Shown here: piece by piece, positions 11,960 through 24,310 of the stretch
Position numbering within the stretch: the first letter of the stretch is position 1
Layout of the letters: each line of letters begins with the position of its first letter
Origin: Monocercomonoides exilis
Taxonomy: Eukaryota > Preaxostyla > Oxymonadida > Polymastigidae
Assembly (NCBI GenBank): GCA_001643675.2
Contig: LSRY02000022.1
Coordinates: forward strand, 692,001-756,000
Direction of reading: 5' to 3'
DNA: 64,000 nucleotides
The notes under the pieces: model-generated
The model's input: the letters and a program-made list of their open reading frames with translations, nothing else
Told to the model about the DNA's origin: nothing
Database searches by the model: none
Position numbers and translations under genes: made by a program

Positions 11960-12963
11960 GGGTCAACTTTTTAATGGGACTTTTTTCTTTATTGGCACTT
12001 TTTTGTTTTTGCATGCCAATCATTTAAAAAAGCTAGATGGGCGTCAACACTCGGATGAGTGTGTTTATAAAACAAATACATTAATTACCAGTTTGTTTTT
12101 TAAATTTTGTTTATTTTTCGTAGAGATACAGCAATTTTTTATTTATTTTGAAGTGACTTTTTTCAGCCGAGGAAGCATTTCACAAAATTTTGAAATCCAT
12201 TTTTAAAAACTACTAGCATTATTTTTTTTATATTCAAAATCTTAAGTTTAACAACTTGTTTTTTCTTTATTTTTTTCACATTTCAATTTTTTCTCAACAT
12301 GCGAATACAAATTTGAAAATTTCTTTGTTATTAAAATGATGTGTTAAAAATAAAAACATGATATGAAAATTTCACACTCTGATAAAGAAGTGTGAAAAAG
12401 GTTGAACATAAAAATTTTCGTTTTGCATCAAACAGGTGAATGGTCACAACATTTAATGATCAGCGATCAAGCTTATTCTGTTTTGATGTGTTTGAGACAA
12501 ATAGAAAATTTTTATGTTCAATCTTTTTCACACTTCTTTATCAGAGTGTGAAATTTTCATATCATGTTTTTATTTTTAACACATCATTTTAATAACAAAG
12601 AAATTTTCAAATTTGTATTCGCATGTTGAGAAAAAATTGAAATGTGAAAAAAATAAAGAAAAAACAAGTTGTTAAACTTAAGATTTTGAATATAAAAAAA
12701 ATAATGCTAGTAGTTTTTAAAAATGGATTTCAAAATTTTGTGAAATGCTTCCTCGGCTGAAAAAAGTCACTTCAAAATAAATAAAAAATTGCTGTATCTC
12801 TACGAAAAATAAACAAAATTTAAAAAACAAACTGGTAATTAATGTATTTGTTTTATAAACACACTCATCCGAGTGTTGACGCCCATCTAGCTTTTTTAAA
12901 TGATTGGCATGCAAAAACAAAAAAGTGCCAATAAAGAAAAAAGTCCCATTAAAAAGTTGACCC
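11960..12963. mobile_element. Palindromic foldback DNA element, TA target
   Basis: A 1.0-kb inverted repeat begins GGGTCAACTTTTTAATGGGA and ends with its reverse complement. It is flanked by TA at 11958–11959 and 12964–12965. The arms are about 480 bp each and nearly identical: a 67-codon frame at 12003–12206 (plus) and 12717–12920 (minus) gives the same peptide from both arms. The centre (about 12440–12480) carries TGATCAGCGATCA. No transposase is encoded, so it is non-autonomous and was presumably moved in trans by a TA-targeting (Tc1/mariner/pogo-like) enzyme. It is related at its ends to the element at 61222–62734. Confidence 0.85.
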
Positions 12964-12969
12964 TATTCA

Positions 12970-13590
12970 TTTTGACAATTGTTATTGCATATTGAACATC
13001 AATCTATTTTTTAAATTCAATCTTCTCCTGTAACGAAATGTTGGGTTATATTTTAACGTTTAATGTTACCGTAAGCCAATGAATGGACATTTCGTTGTGA
13101 ATCTCTTGAAAAGACTATTTTCAATATATTCAATAGAATACAATCAGTCGCTAATTCCACATAATTTATTGCATTTGTTTATCGAATAATCGCATTTGTG
13201 AAAAAGGAGCTTTCTAAAACATCAACTCTTTCTATTTGAAAATGATATTGAATACTTTGATTTTAATAAGCGTTTATTCAACTTGAGCAATTCAATATTT
13301 ATTGATCAAGCATTTAATCATCGAATAAAGAAAGCTTCAATACTTGTGAAGAAAAAAGTTTCAAAAATGGCTTCAAGAAAAATTTTATCAAAATCACAAA
13401 CTTTTTATTTCATTAACCTATTTATAAAAAATAAGAAAATGGTCCAAATTGAGTATTGATTAATATGGAAATTTGAAAAGTTAAATGGGTCCATGAGATC
13501 AGTTTTGACTGACACAACTTTTTTGATTTGTCATGTCACACAGGCTTAGAAAAAATATGATTTCAAAAATAATCACTCATAAACTAGACC
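12970..13590. other. AT-rich spacer
   Basis: No coding frame or clear repeat is recognised between the palindromic element and the DIRS fragment. Confidence 0.5.
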
Positions 13591-13593
13591 GTC

Positions 13594-14387
13594 TTATACC
13601 AATTGGCTTCCTATTCCGCACCAATGATCGACCTTGCGGTTGCGTTGAGTTGCAAAGGCGTCCAGTGTGGTAGATACTTGAAGAACTGACAAGATTTCTG
13701 TGAGCTCGCTGTCTGCAATGCTGTAGTCTCCTGCTCTTTCCAGGGGGGACAAAGCATCAACTCTTGTGTTCAGCAACTCGGTGAGATGAACTGCTTTTAG
13801 TACTATTTTCAGTTTCTCCTTCAATGTCCATATCGTTTTGAGTGTTGGGCGAAGATTCATTTCTGCATTTCATCTGTTCACGTTGAATACAAGTTCCGAA
13901 TTGTCAAAAAAAAGCTGAAATGTGATGCACGACTTTTTGATAGGATTGGGGCAGAGTGTTTTGAGCAAGTTCTACGTCTTTTTATTCACTGAAGTTGGAT
14001 GATTGGTTTTTCACGGTGAACGGAAAACAACTGTGACAATCCGGCTGCATCCTGCTTATTCTGAGGGTTGCTCTCAAGGAGCATTCTGATGCATTTGTTG
14101 TTAGCACTGATTCTAAAATAAACACTGGATTTAGTCTGCGTATGGGGTTCTTCATCAATATCCATCTCCATTTTCTTATCTGTTGGAGGATTGACGCATT
14201 CAGCCTCATCATTCCATTCCATCTTCCTGTCGTAACTCCTTTCGGCAATAATCTGTTGATCAATTGGAGGTGCGAAGTTACGCCTGGAAGTACAAAGCGT
14301 GTTCAACTGAGCTCTCCTACGAACGATTCCAAATCCTTCACTCTGACAGTCTTGGCTCTTACACACATTGTCTCCCAAGAGTGACAC
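13594..14387 (-). pseudogene. DIRS retrotransposon fragment (RNase H region)
   Basis: Two minus-strand pieces match the RNase H part of the complete DIRS element at 36594–38648. The piece at 14263–13982 has LNASILQQIRKWRWIL, corresponding to INASIIQQILQWRKIL, and TTNASE where the intact copy has TTDASE, so the first RNase H aspartate is lost. The piece at 13860–13594 has NTRVDALSPLERAGDY, corresponding to NTRADALSRLERAGDY, and LDAFATQRNRKVDHWCG, corresponding to LDAFAASHNHKLERWCG. About 120 bp between them is degenerate or shortened. No terminal repeats remain. It is a dead, diverged copy. Confidence 0.9.
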
Positions 14388-14432
14388 AACCCTTGCAATG
14401 AAACTCTTCTTTCTTCAGTTTGACTCATATAT

Positions 14433-14671
14433 GTCTAAATTTTCTGATAAGTTCTTTTTGATTAATTTTCAAATAAAACGAAAATTTCATATTTCGATCA
14501 AATTTCTGTACCCACTGACTAAATTTCGCTGAAATGGAAAAATAAACATTATCAAGATTTTATTTTCATAATAGCAAATTTTGGCAAGTGGAAACAGATA
14601 TTTGATCGAAATATGAAATTATAATTCTATTTGAAAATTAAACAAAAAGAACTTTTCAAAAAAATTTAGAC
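14433..14671. repeat. MITE, palindromic
   Basis: The ends are inverted (GTCTAAATTTT at 14433 and its complement at 14671). The inner arms carry CATATTTCGATCAAAT and, on the other side, its complement with GATCGAAATATG. Internal AGTTCTTTTTGATTAATTTTC is mirrored by GAAAATTAAACAAAAAGAAC. Two partial copies with the same arms lie at 60470–60815. It has no coding capacity. Confidence 0.8.
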
Positions 14672-15430
14672 ATTTGTAATTTTTTTTTCTTTTTCTTTTC
14701 TTTTTTCTTTTTTCTTCTTTTCTTCTTTTGTTTTTTGTGAAAGATAAATGAACGTATGACTTATCATAAAACAGAAGTATATATAAAGATATTTGCTTCT
14801 TTCACTCGAATGCTTTGCCAATTAATCTATTATAATCCTTTAAGACATGCATTTGGCTCCACATCTCAGATTTTTTTTTATATTTTGTATATGTGCTGTT
14901 CACCATGTGTTGAACCCATATTCGACCCTTATTCTGCCAACTTCCCCACATCTGGCTGGATATAATTAAAAAAAGTCGAAAAAGATCAAAAATGTGACAC
15001 TCATATCTGGATTCTCAGAAGGCTCTGCAACTTAGTTTAATTTTTATTTTGTAAATTGGATTTTTCCCACACATCATACCAAAATTTATAAGAATCGCTT
15101 TGTCCGTTGTTTTTCTGCAATTTTTCAAACATGAATTTTTTTGTCATATACAGTAGGAATACAGATTTCAATGCACGAGCTTTTCATTAATTATTAACAT
15201 GCATTTCATGTGTTATTCTCCAAAGTGATGTCAAATATTCTTTATTGAATCATATTCAATAATTCTGATAGAATAGATAAACAAATTTTATTTGAAGTTT
15301 AAAATCTTAATTTCATCTATGATCAATTTTATATTTATAATAACTTCTTATATACAGAAATGTTAGTATTAAATATTTGAATTTCAAATTTGTATTTGAT
15401 ATTTCACAAAGTTGTTTAAAATAGTTCATC
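14672..15430. other. Spacer with TTTTC/TTCTTT tract
   Basis: A pyrimidine-rich microsatellite-like tract lies at about 14680–14735. The rest is AT-rich with no supported gene up to the Helitron first exon. The Helitron promoter is presumably in the last few hundred bases, but no motif can be assigned. Confidence 0.5.
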
Positions 15431-15434
15431 GCAT

Positions 15435-18400
15435 ATGAACGGCAAGAAGAGAAGCAAAAGAGGAAGACCGAAAAAGCGAGGGAGAGGAAGACCAAAAGTT
15501 TATAAGTATCCTTCAACCTCAATATGTCTCAAGTTACACTTATTTAAATAATATAATTCATGTTTTATTGCTAATTATTTCAGATCCAAAACACAATTGA
15601 ATGTTGTTAAAAACAAAGCTAAAATGACCATTTATGACGATGATAACGATGAAACAAATTTCGATGAAGAAGAAAATTCAAGTGTAAGTTCATCATCTTT
15701 GTATTGTGAAGATGAGAACAAACAAGCATGTTCTTCATTTCAAGCGATGGAAAAAGTCAAAATTCGTCGCAAAAATATGTTAATTTCAAATAATAATTTA
15801 CAAAACGAAAAGTTTTTTGAAAAACACGAAATTCACGAAGTGTCCATAACGTGCAGGAGAAAACAAAACAATTATTCCAACATCTTATTTTATTTGGGTC
15901 CAATGGAATTTGAATGTACTATATGTGGAGCACTGCATTTCAAATCTGAGATACAAAGAAAGAGAAATGGAATTATATATTTTAATGACTTTTGTAGTGG
16001 ATTACACAAACCTCCAATCGATATCGATCACTTTCCAGATATTCTCCGTTCTCTTTTTAATCATGAGCATCTAGAAAGTGACAATTTTTTTGAAAACATC
16101 AGAAAAATTAACTGTTTTCTTGCTTGCGGTTCTTTTTATGCAGAAACACCAGATTATTTCTCTATGCAATTCACTATTAAAGGAGAAACGAAGAGAAGAG
16201 CCTATCCTATGAAGTCATTAAGTTATGATGATCCAAAGTTTGGTCAAGTTTATATTCTTGACACAGAAGAAGCAACTGAAAAATTCAAAAGAAACACACA
16301 TAATAAGCGAGTTTTTTATAATCTATTTTCTTCTCTGTTTCAATGGTTCCGAAATTCTAATCCCTTTGCAAAAAGCTATAAAATGATGAATGATGTTTAC
16401 TCAAAGGAGCTGAAAAAGGCAATGGAAATGGGAAGAAAAATGAAAAAAGTTTGCCTCACTTTTGATCCAGAAGGCAGAAAACTTGGGAAAGAGTTTGCTG
16501 CTCCGCAATCGAACGAAGTTGCTGCAGTATTCGTCAGTGACGATGGACTGCCTCCTGTGCAGCGATTAACCATATATGCTGAAGAAGACAAGTTGTCAAC
16601 TATTGCCATGAACGATCCTTTGTGTGATCCACTTATTTATCCTTTGTTCTTTCCAAATGGAGAAGTTTACGAAGACGATAAAAAGGAGAAAGTCAAAAAT
16701 GAAGAAAATTCATCAAATGATGATGAAGTTGGATTTTCAGATGAGAAACAAAGTGATAAAAACAAATCGAATTCAGATTATGAAAGTGAAATGAAAAAAA
16801 AAGAAGATCACACAAAACAAAAAAAGAGAAGATTCAGATCAAATATTAGAACTCATGCACTCAACGTTATTGCAATCAGAAATTCATGGTCTCCAATTCA
16901 TCTTGGAGGGAAACTATTTCAACAATATATCGTGGATTCCTTCTGTCGAATAGAAGGAATGAAGACTTTGTACTATCACACACATCAACAGCAAATGTTC
17001 GGAGGTTATTATAATCAACTGAATGATGCATTAAATAACAATGATTTCGATGTAGATACTCATTCATCCTCTTCCTCTTTATCCTCTTCCTCATCTTCTT
17101 TGAATCAAAAAATATTGTTGGGAAGAAGAATAATACTTCCTTCCTCCTTTGTTGGAAGTCCTCGGTGGTCTAAACAATGCTATATGGACGCCATGAGCCT
17201 TGTTTCAAAATATGGAAAGCCAGATATCTTTCTGACTTTCACGTGCAATCCAAAATGGCCTGAAATTATCGAGAACATCGCTTCGCCGCACATTCACCAA
17301 GCTGATAGGCCAGATCTAATTGCAAGAGTATTCAAACTCAAGCTCGATGAATTAATGAGAGACATAAAGAAGGGAATACCATTCGGTTCACTCAAAGCAT
17401 ATGTATATAAAATTGAGTTTCAGAAAAGGGGACTTCCGCATTGCCATTTGCTTCTCACTTTGCATGATCAAAACAAACCAAGAACATCAGAGGATATTGA
17501 TAAATGCATATGTGCAGAAATTCCCCCTCTCAGTGAAGATGGATCAAATAATAATTTGAGAGAAATAGTATTGAGGCATATGGTTCATGGACCATGTGGG
17601 TTAGATAAACCAAATACCCAATGCATGGCTGATGGAAAGTGTCAAAAGTGCTTTCCGAAACAATTTTGTGAAGAAACAACCAAGGATAGACAAGGTTTTA
17701 TTAAATACAGAAGAAGAAAAGGTGAAGTGGTTTCATTAAACAAAAAAGAAATTGACAACAGATGGATTGTTACGTACAATCCCTACCTGCTTCGAAAGTT
17801 CAATGCACATATCAACGTTGAAATATGTTCCTCAGTTTTCAGTGTAAAATATCTTTACAAATATGTGTACAAAGGGCCAGATAGAGCTTCCATGAAATTT
17901 TCGAACAAAGAAATTGCTTTATGTTCGGATGGACCAATAACAATCACTTCCTCATCCGCATCAGCATCAGCATCAGCATCGAATTCATCTTCAATGATCT
18001 CTAATTTTGTTAAGACAGAAAATGAAAAAGAAAAAAGTGAAAAAGAAAAAATAGACGAAATCAGAAACTATATAGATATGAGATATGTCGGATCCCCAGA
18101 AGCATGTTGGAGGTTGTTCGAATATTCGATGCAAAGAATGTCACACACTGTAGTTCGTTTGGCTGTTCATCTCCCTGACAAGCAGTTTGTTTTCTTTCGT
18201 TCGGGAAAAGAATTTGAAGCCATGGAAAATGCACAACATAGAGATACAACTCTGACTGCATTCTTTAAATTGAATGCTGAGAGTCAAAAGAAATATGGAG
18301 AAAACATTTCAGATGATCCCCATGATTCAAGATCTTTGAGATATTCAGAGGTTGGAAGCAAATTCATTTTCGACAAAAAGATTCATTCCTGGAAATATCG

Positions 18401-20321
18401 AAGCTACAAATCAAAAATTGTCACAAGGTTGTACACAGTCAGTCCAAGAGATCAAGAAAGATATTATCTTCGTCTGCTGCTTTTGAATGCAAAAGGTCCA
18501 ACATCTTATGAGTATCTGAAAACATACGACAACCACATTCATAGCACTTTCAAGGAAGCCGCAGCATCTAGAGGTTTGTTATCAGAAGATTTTAACTGGG
18601 ACCAATGTTTGGAAGAAGTTGCCTCAGTTGGATCGCCAAATCAACTCCGAAAGGTATTCGCACAAATTCTGCTGTTCAACAATGTTGTGAATCCAGAGGT
18701 GTTGTGGAAGAAATTCAAAAAGAATATGTCCGAAAATTATATGATGAAAGGAGATGAGGAAAATTTTGCTTATTCAAAAGCTTACTACGATATAAACTTT
18801 TTATTTCGTTCCGAAAATAAAAATCTTGAAGATCTGATATCTGCCCCTCCCGGATATATACCCATTAAATGCATTGATGATTTATCACAAGATGATCACA
18901 TGTTATTAGCTTCAAGAAATATTCAGTTGCTAAATGAAAAACAAAAGGAGGCATTTGAGAGTATCAAAGAAAGCATTCTGAGTTCATCCCGAGGTTCAAC
19001 TGTATGCAATTGTCATTTTTTGGATGGACCTGGTGGAAGCGGAAAAACTTTTCTATATAATGTAATTTACCATTATTTGTCTGCACATTCAGTTATATGC
19101 CAATGTGTTGCTTGGACTGGGATCGCCGCAACTTTGCTTCCAAAAGGGAAAACTGTTCACTCTCTTTTTCGTCTTCCTGTGCCCATTGAGGAACATAATG
19201 CAATTTCTCTAATGGAACTGAATTCAGAAGAAGCCCAATCATTAAGAAAAGTGAAATGTGTTATTTGGGATGAGGCACCAATGGCACCGAAATATGCATT
19301 AACTGCTATCAATATTCTTCTTCAAGATCTACATGAGAACAAGGATTTTTTTGGAGGAGTTTTGATGGTTTTTGGAGGAGATTTTAGGCAACTTCCACCC
19401 GTTGTGAGAGGAGGAGGAAGGCAAGAAATGATTTCTTGCAGTATCAAGAGTTGTGATCTATGGAGTTCGTTTCAGGTCCATTCCCTATCAACAAACATGC
19501 GGACAGGAGCAGATACAGCATTTGCAAGCTTTCTCAGAAAAGTTGGTGATGGTGATTTATCGATCATGGATAAAAACAAAAAAGTTGATGTTTCACGGTG
19601 GAGAATAAATGAGGATCAACTAATTCAAAGTGTGTTCGGAAACAAATTCAACGACATGGAAGAAATAAAAATGATGAAAGATCGTTGTATATTATGCACA
19701 AAAAACGATGACACATTTGAAGTGAATAGTCAAATTCTAGATCTTATTAATTCAGAATCAAGAACTTACACCAGTGCAGATTCAGCAGAGTTTGAAGATC
19801 CCAATGACGATTACACATCATTTAGTATTGAATATTTTAATTCACTGACTCCTTCTGGATTGCCACCGCACCAGCTACATTTAAAGGTTGGAGCAATTGT
19901 TATTCTACTCAGAAATTTGGACCTCGCTAATGGCCTTTGCAACGGAACAAGGCTAATTGTGGAGCAGCTGGGGAAGCAGTGTATTAGATGCAATCCAATT
20001 TCGAATTTGTTTGATAAAAATTCTTCTGTAATTCTTGCTCCAATACTGACAACAGCCAGAGACAGGACGTTGCCATTTTGTCTCAAACGCCTGCAGATCC
20101 CGGTTCGGGTTTCTTTTGCTATGACCATAAACAAAGCGCAAGGGCAATCTTTTTCACACGTTGGGTTGTATCTTCCAAACCCAGTTTATTCTCATGGTCA
20201 ACTGTATGTTGCCATGAGCAGATGTCATTGCAGCAAAAATCTATACATTGCACTCCCTCATAAGAGAGAATATCAACAAAACAAGGTTGTAAACATCGTA
20301 TATAATGAATTAATTCAATAA
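15435..20321 (+). CDS. Helitron Rep/helicase protein with AT-hook exon
   Basis: This is the rolling-circle transposase of a Helitron. The start is ATG 15435, and a 71-nt first exon encodes two AT-hook-like cores (KRGRPK and GRGRPK). A 78-bp intron (15506–15583, GTATCC…TTTCAG) joins it in frame to exon 2 at 15584, giving 1602 aa. Domains: a zinc-ribbon-like CTICGALHF near residue 132, usual for Helitrons; an acidic/Ser low-complexity insert at about 370–430; the Helitron-like N domain FTFTCNPKWPE near 575; the HUH metal site GLPHCHLLL near 640; the catalytic tyrosine motif KYLYKYVYKG near 780; and a PIF1-type helicase with GPGGSGKTF (Walker A, near 1172), DEAPM (near 1253), GGDFRQLPP (near 1288), and GQSFSHVGLYL and SHGQLYVAMSRC near the C-terminus. 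All key residues are present and no stop interrupts the frame, so it looks recently active. No OTU or endonuclease domain is seen. Without the splice the first in-frame ATG would be 15624 and the AT-hooks would be lost. Confidence 0.93.
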
Positions 20322-20329
20322 CGAACTGT

Positions 20330-22300
20330 TTTTGTCAACGCGTTTCCGAAATCAGACTTTTTGACAGTTTGTGTTATTCAATTTTATTTAATGCATAATA
20401 AATAATTTCACTGTTTATTTAATAAATAGCAATTTTTTCCACTTTTAAATATCCATATTTCTTTTTTTTCTTTTTGATCCATGACTTTTTTCATTCATAT
20501 ATGATAAAAATAAGTTTGATCGATTAAATATATTGTTTTTTTGGAGAAAAAAAGCAAAACATTAAAAAATAAAAAAATTATTATACATACAGAAACCAAT
20601 ATCAACTTTTAAAAAGGAAATATGCGTCAATTTGTTTTCACAAAAGGAGAAAGAAAGGTTTTTGCATTTGTTAATTCAAACGCAGTGATAATTTCTATGT
20701 ATAATCATGAAAATATAACATCAACGATTTTTTCAGGTCTTTATTGAAATAGCTGTAGTTAATTTTCAATTATCACTGTTTTGTTCAATTATTGTTTTAA
20801 CATCATTAATGTTATCAGAGAATTATTTCGAAAGAACAATTTTACCACATTACAATTCTTCCAATACAAATATTTATTTGTGACTAATGTTTTTTTATTG
20901 CATTTCTTTTGTTCTCTCATTTTCTGATTAAAAAGTTTTGATTTCATTCGGAAAGAGAAACATTGAATTATTTGTTTTGTGGATGATATCAAATTCGTGT
21001 TATAATAAGAATAACTTTGTCTAACAATCAAGAAAGTCACTATTTCAAAATAGTCCAATTTTGTGTTGAGTATTTTATCGGATAGTGGATCATTCAATTT
21101 TTTAATTCTTCGTAATATTTTCTAACTAAGTTGAGCAATTTCCATCAATGCAGTTATTTATTTTTTCACAAGTTTAACTTTGCAATAATATTTTGGAAAA
21201 ATCGAAAAAAATAGCTGATCTTTCAAAAATAAACTGTTTTTCATTGTAAGAATACGAATTTATTGAAAAATCATAAAATATTATATGAATAATTAAATAT
21301 AATTTGAAATTCCAAAAACAACATAAACATTACGTCAAAAAAAAACCAATTAACTTAAATTGTTCTCATCTTTCATTGACTATGAAGAAATTCTATGAAA
21401 AACCACAAATTGACTTCAAATTCGAATAATTGAATGAAAATCGGTTCAGTTATTAGAAAAGCAGATTGTAACAGCCAATTCTGTTGAAAATGAATTTTAT
21501 ATTGAAAAAATATAATTTTGAATGAAAGATACATACATTCACTTTATGCTATTTAATTTCCAAAATGTGATCACAAGCACTAACCTTTTGGCACCTTCTT
21601 CACACAGTTGAAAATACAATGGACAAAATGTGCGTTCTGATTATCAAAAAGTGCGTCAAAGTAACATATTGTAATTAATAACATGAAACATACATGCAAT
21701 TTTCATTAAAAAATCTTAATTGATTAATAAAATTCTTGTGATGTTTTCATTGATACAATTCACATTATCATGGGATGATTTGATCAGTTTTTTATTTTTT
21801 TCAACTTTTTGAAATTAATCAATTTTGACTATTAAATGTGAATTATAATCACATATTAAATAAATTTGACTGTTCAAAATTAAATAAAATCTCCAATTTC
21901 TATGTTCTTTATCATCTTGAAAAAACTTGAAAAGTTTATTTGAAAATTTTTTAATTTTTTTTAAATGAATAATAAAATAGCTGCAACTCACATATTGACG
22001 TGTTAAGCAATTGTTCTGATGCAAAATGCAATGTTTTTTGCAATTCATCTTCCAAAAATTACAATTTGAAAAAATGTGCGAAAAATTAAATTTTCCTCAA
22101 TAATATTTTTTTCTTCTTCATATTGAATATAATTGATTTATTAGCAAAACCAACTTTAAAATGTTCAATTTCACATGTAAAAAATGACCAATATTTGTTT
22201 GTTTCATATGGTTCAAAAAATGCAAACTTTTGATTTTATTGTTGATTTTTATTAATTTTTTTTAGCTTCATGTCATTTAAAAATTTTTCGATTAATGTTT
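20330..22300. other. AT-rich spacer downstream of Helitron
   Basis: No gene is supported. The Helitron 3' terminus (normally a hairpin followed by CTRR) must lie here or somewhat beyond if the element is complete, but no convincing CTRR end was identified. Short frames on both strands have AT-driven Lys/Asn/Phe composition. Confidence 0.5.
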
Positions 22301-22350
22301 CAGATAATGAGTTTTGACAGCACAAATACCCAGTTTTTAACATATTTATG

Positions 22351-22379
22351 ATGAAATGCGTGCTTTGCACGCATTTCAT
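22351..22379. repeat. Perfect 13-bp hairpin
   Basis: ATGAAATGCGTGC, a 3-nt TTT loop, then GCACGCATTTCAT. This is a strong stem in AT-rich DNA, about 2 kb downstream of the Helitron gene. It could be a Helitron 3' hairpin, but the sequence after it (ATCCTATT) does not give CTRR. Confidence 0.8.
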
Positions 22380-22597
22380 ATCCTATTAACATATACATGA
22401 TTTTTGATCTATTATTTTCCATAAAAAAATATTTAGAAAAATTCAATTCTTTCAATTTTGTTCGAATTGATGCCAAATTGAAAGATACATTTCGCATAAA
22501 TGTGATGATGATGCGAGTGCACGCCGGCCGCGAGGCAGGCGCATGCAAACTCGTTATCATTATATTTTTATTTGAGACTTTTTCGTTACCAGTGCAA

Positions 22598-22951
22598 ATT
22601 GTGCAAAAAATACCAGACAAGATCGACTTCTAAATAACCGCTAGTTAAACAATTCTTCTTATTTTCTATAAAACATACATTATCAATACAAACTCATTTG
22701 GTATTCTAGACTATCAAATTAGCTTCATTTGTACTCAGACTAATTTGATGATTGAAATCTCGTTTATCGAGGATTTTGTTTTTCTTTGAGATTCAAATCA
22801 TTTATTTTTTCTGAGTACAAATGAAGCTAATTTGATAGTCTAGAATACCAAATGAGTTTGTATTGATAATGTATGTTTTATAGAAAATAAGCAGAATTGT
22901 TTAACTTGCGGTTATTTAGAAGTCGATCTTGTCTGGTATTTTTTGCACAAT
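22598..22951. mobile_element. Palindromic foldback element
   Basis: The left arm (about 22598–22738) and right arm (about 22811–22951) are near-perfect inverted copies. The ends are ATTGTGCAAAAAATACCAGA and its complement. Inner arms match over CAAACTCATTTGGTATTCTA and the following 30 bp. A roughly 70-bp loop separates them. A few mismatches exist (for example AATTCTTCTT versus AATTCTGCTT). There is no reading frame. The flanks show only a weak GTTAC/GTAAC relation and no clear target duplication. Confidence 0.85.
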
Positions 22952-22959
22952 CAGTAACA

Positions 22960-24000
22960 AACAACCGCAGACTGTCACTGACCTGACCCGATAGTTGGAC
23001 AAAAAAAATTTCGATTTTGATTTTTTGTCAGTCTTCTTTTTATTAACGTTTTTTGATTCATTTATGAAACAAAAAAATTATTATATGATAAAGTTATTGA
23101 AAATGATTGTTTCAACAATAAATGTTCTGACGTAAGAATAATCATTCTATCAGTCAAGAAAATATATCTTTTCTGTCAAAAGTCATAAAGAAACACATGT
23201 TCAGTTAATGTTTCAATTGTTCTGAGTTCGTTTTGAAAAGTTTTATTAATTTAAATTTCCAAATCAATATTTGAAGAATCCTGATCTATTAAGTAATTTA
23301 AAAAAAAAAATTGTTTTGTCACATTTTATATTCAGAATAATTGCAAGTTCGACATACAGAATTTGATGGAATAATTTCGATAATTTGGGAAGATATTTTT
23401 TGCTTTATGAATTTTGTTCCATTCTGCACGTTTAATTAATTCATCAATTTTGAAAATTTTCCTATGTTTTTTTTGACATGAGATTGAAAGATTTCTCATG
23501 ATAAGGATGTGGGAAAAGTTTGGAATAAATTGTTGTTTTTTTCATAAATGAAAGAATTCTGGACCATTAGATACAATGAAAATAAAAAGGTTTTATTCGA
23601 AATAAAATAACTTATTCAAATAAACAAAGTTTATTCGGAATAAATTATGTTTATTGAAATAAAAAAAACTTAATTGGAATAAACTCTGTCTTTTCGGAAT
23701 AACTTTTTTTGAAAAAAATTTGTTGTGGTTTCAAAAAAATTCACTTGAATCATTTTCTTAAACAGCACAAAAAAATGAATTATAATTATCCATTTATATT
23801 TTTAAACCATATAATTGACCAGATATGTTTAAAATGAATTGCGATCAAAAAACATTGAATAGTTATTGCAAAATGAACTATGATAAAAATTTTTATTATA
23901 TTCACAAATAATAAAAGCAATCAAAATGGACTTGCAATTAGCTACAAAATATAAATGATCATTTCACAATGTTTGTTAATTCTTTATTGTAATTTTTCCA
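22960..24000. other. AT-rich spacer with GAATAAA-type dispersed repeat
   Basis: No gene is seen. At 23500–23720 there is a block containing GTGGGAAAAGTTTGGAATAA and several TTATTCGGAATAAA-like units. Related blocks occur at 29180–29240 (inverted) and 29640–29740. Confidence 0.5.
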
Positions 24001-24004
24001 TATA

Positions 24005-24246
24005 TGGGTGATTCTTTTTGAAAAGTCACAAATGTTTGATTTTCAAATTCTTCAAAATTTTCATATTTTGATAAATATTTTGTTAACAAATATCAAACTT
24101 CACTTAAATGGAATCAATTACTTGATAATGCTATTTCAAACATTATTGAGGAGATTTGTGAGCTGAAACATAAATTTGAGCAAAATATGAAAACTTAAAA
24201 GTATTAGAAAATTAAACATTTGTGACTTTTCAAAAAGAATCACCCA
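24005..24246. repeat. MITE with TA target duplication
   Basis: The terminal inverted repeats start TGGGTGATTCTTTTTGAAAA and extend about 38 bp (through CACAAATGTTTGATTTTC). TA lies on both sides (24003–24004, 24247–24248). Inner arms with TTTTCATATTTTG are also inverted. The terminus is the same as at 186–259. It has no coding capacity. Confidence 0.88.
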
Positions 24247-24310
24247 TATATTTCACATTAATGATCAAACTGAAAAAAAAACATACAATTGCAAAACTAG
24301 AAGTCATTGA

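Noticed and set aside
12003-12920. Two identical 67-codon peptides as a duplicated small gene
   Set aside because: They lie in the two arms of the palindromic element and are Phe-rich AT-driven text. The identity comes from the palindrome, not from coding constraint.
22351-22379. Intrinsic bacterial-type terminator
   Set aside because: The stem is strong, but it is not followed by a T-run and does not sit at a gene end; the context is eukaryotic.
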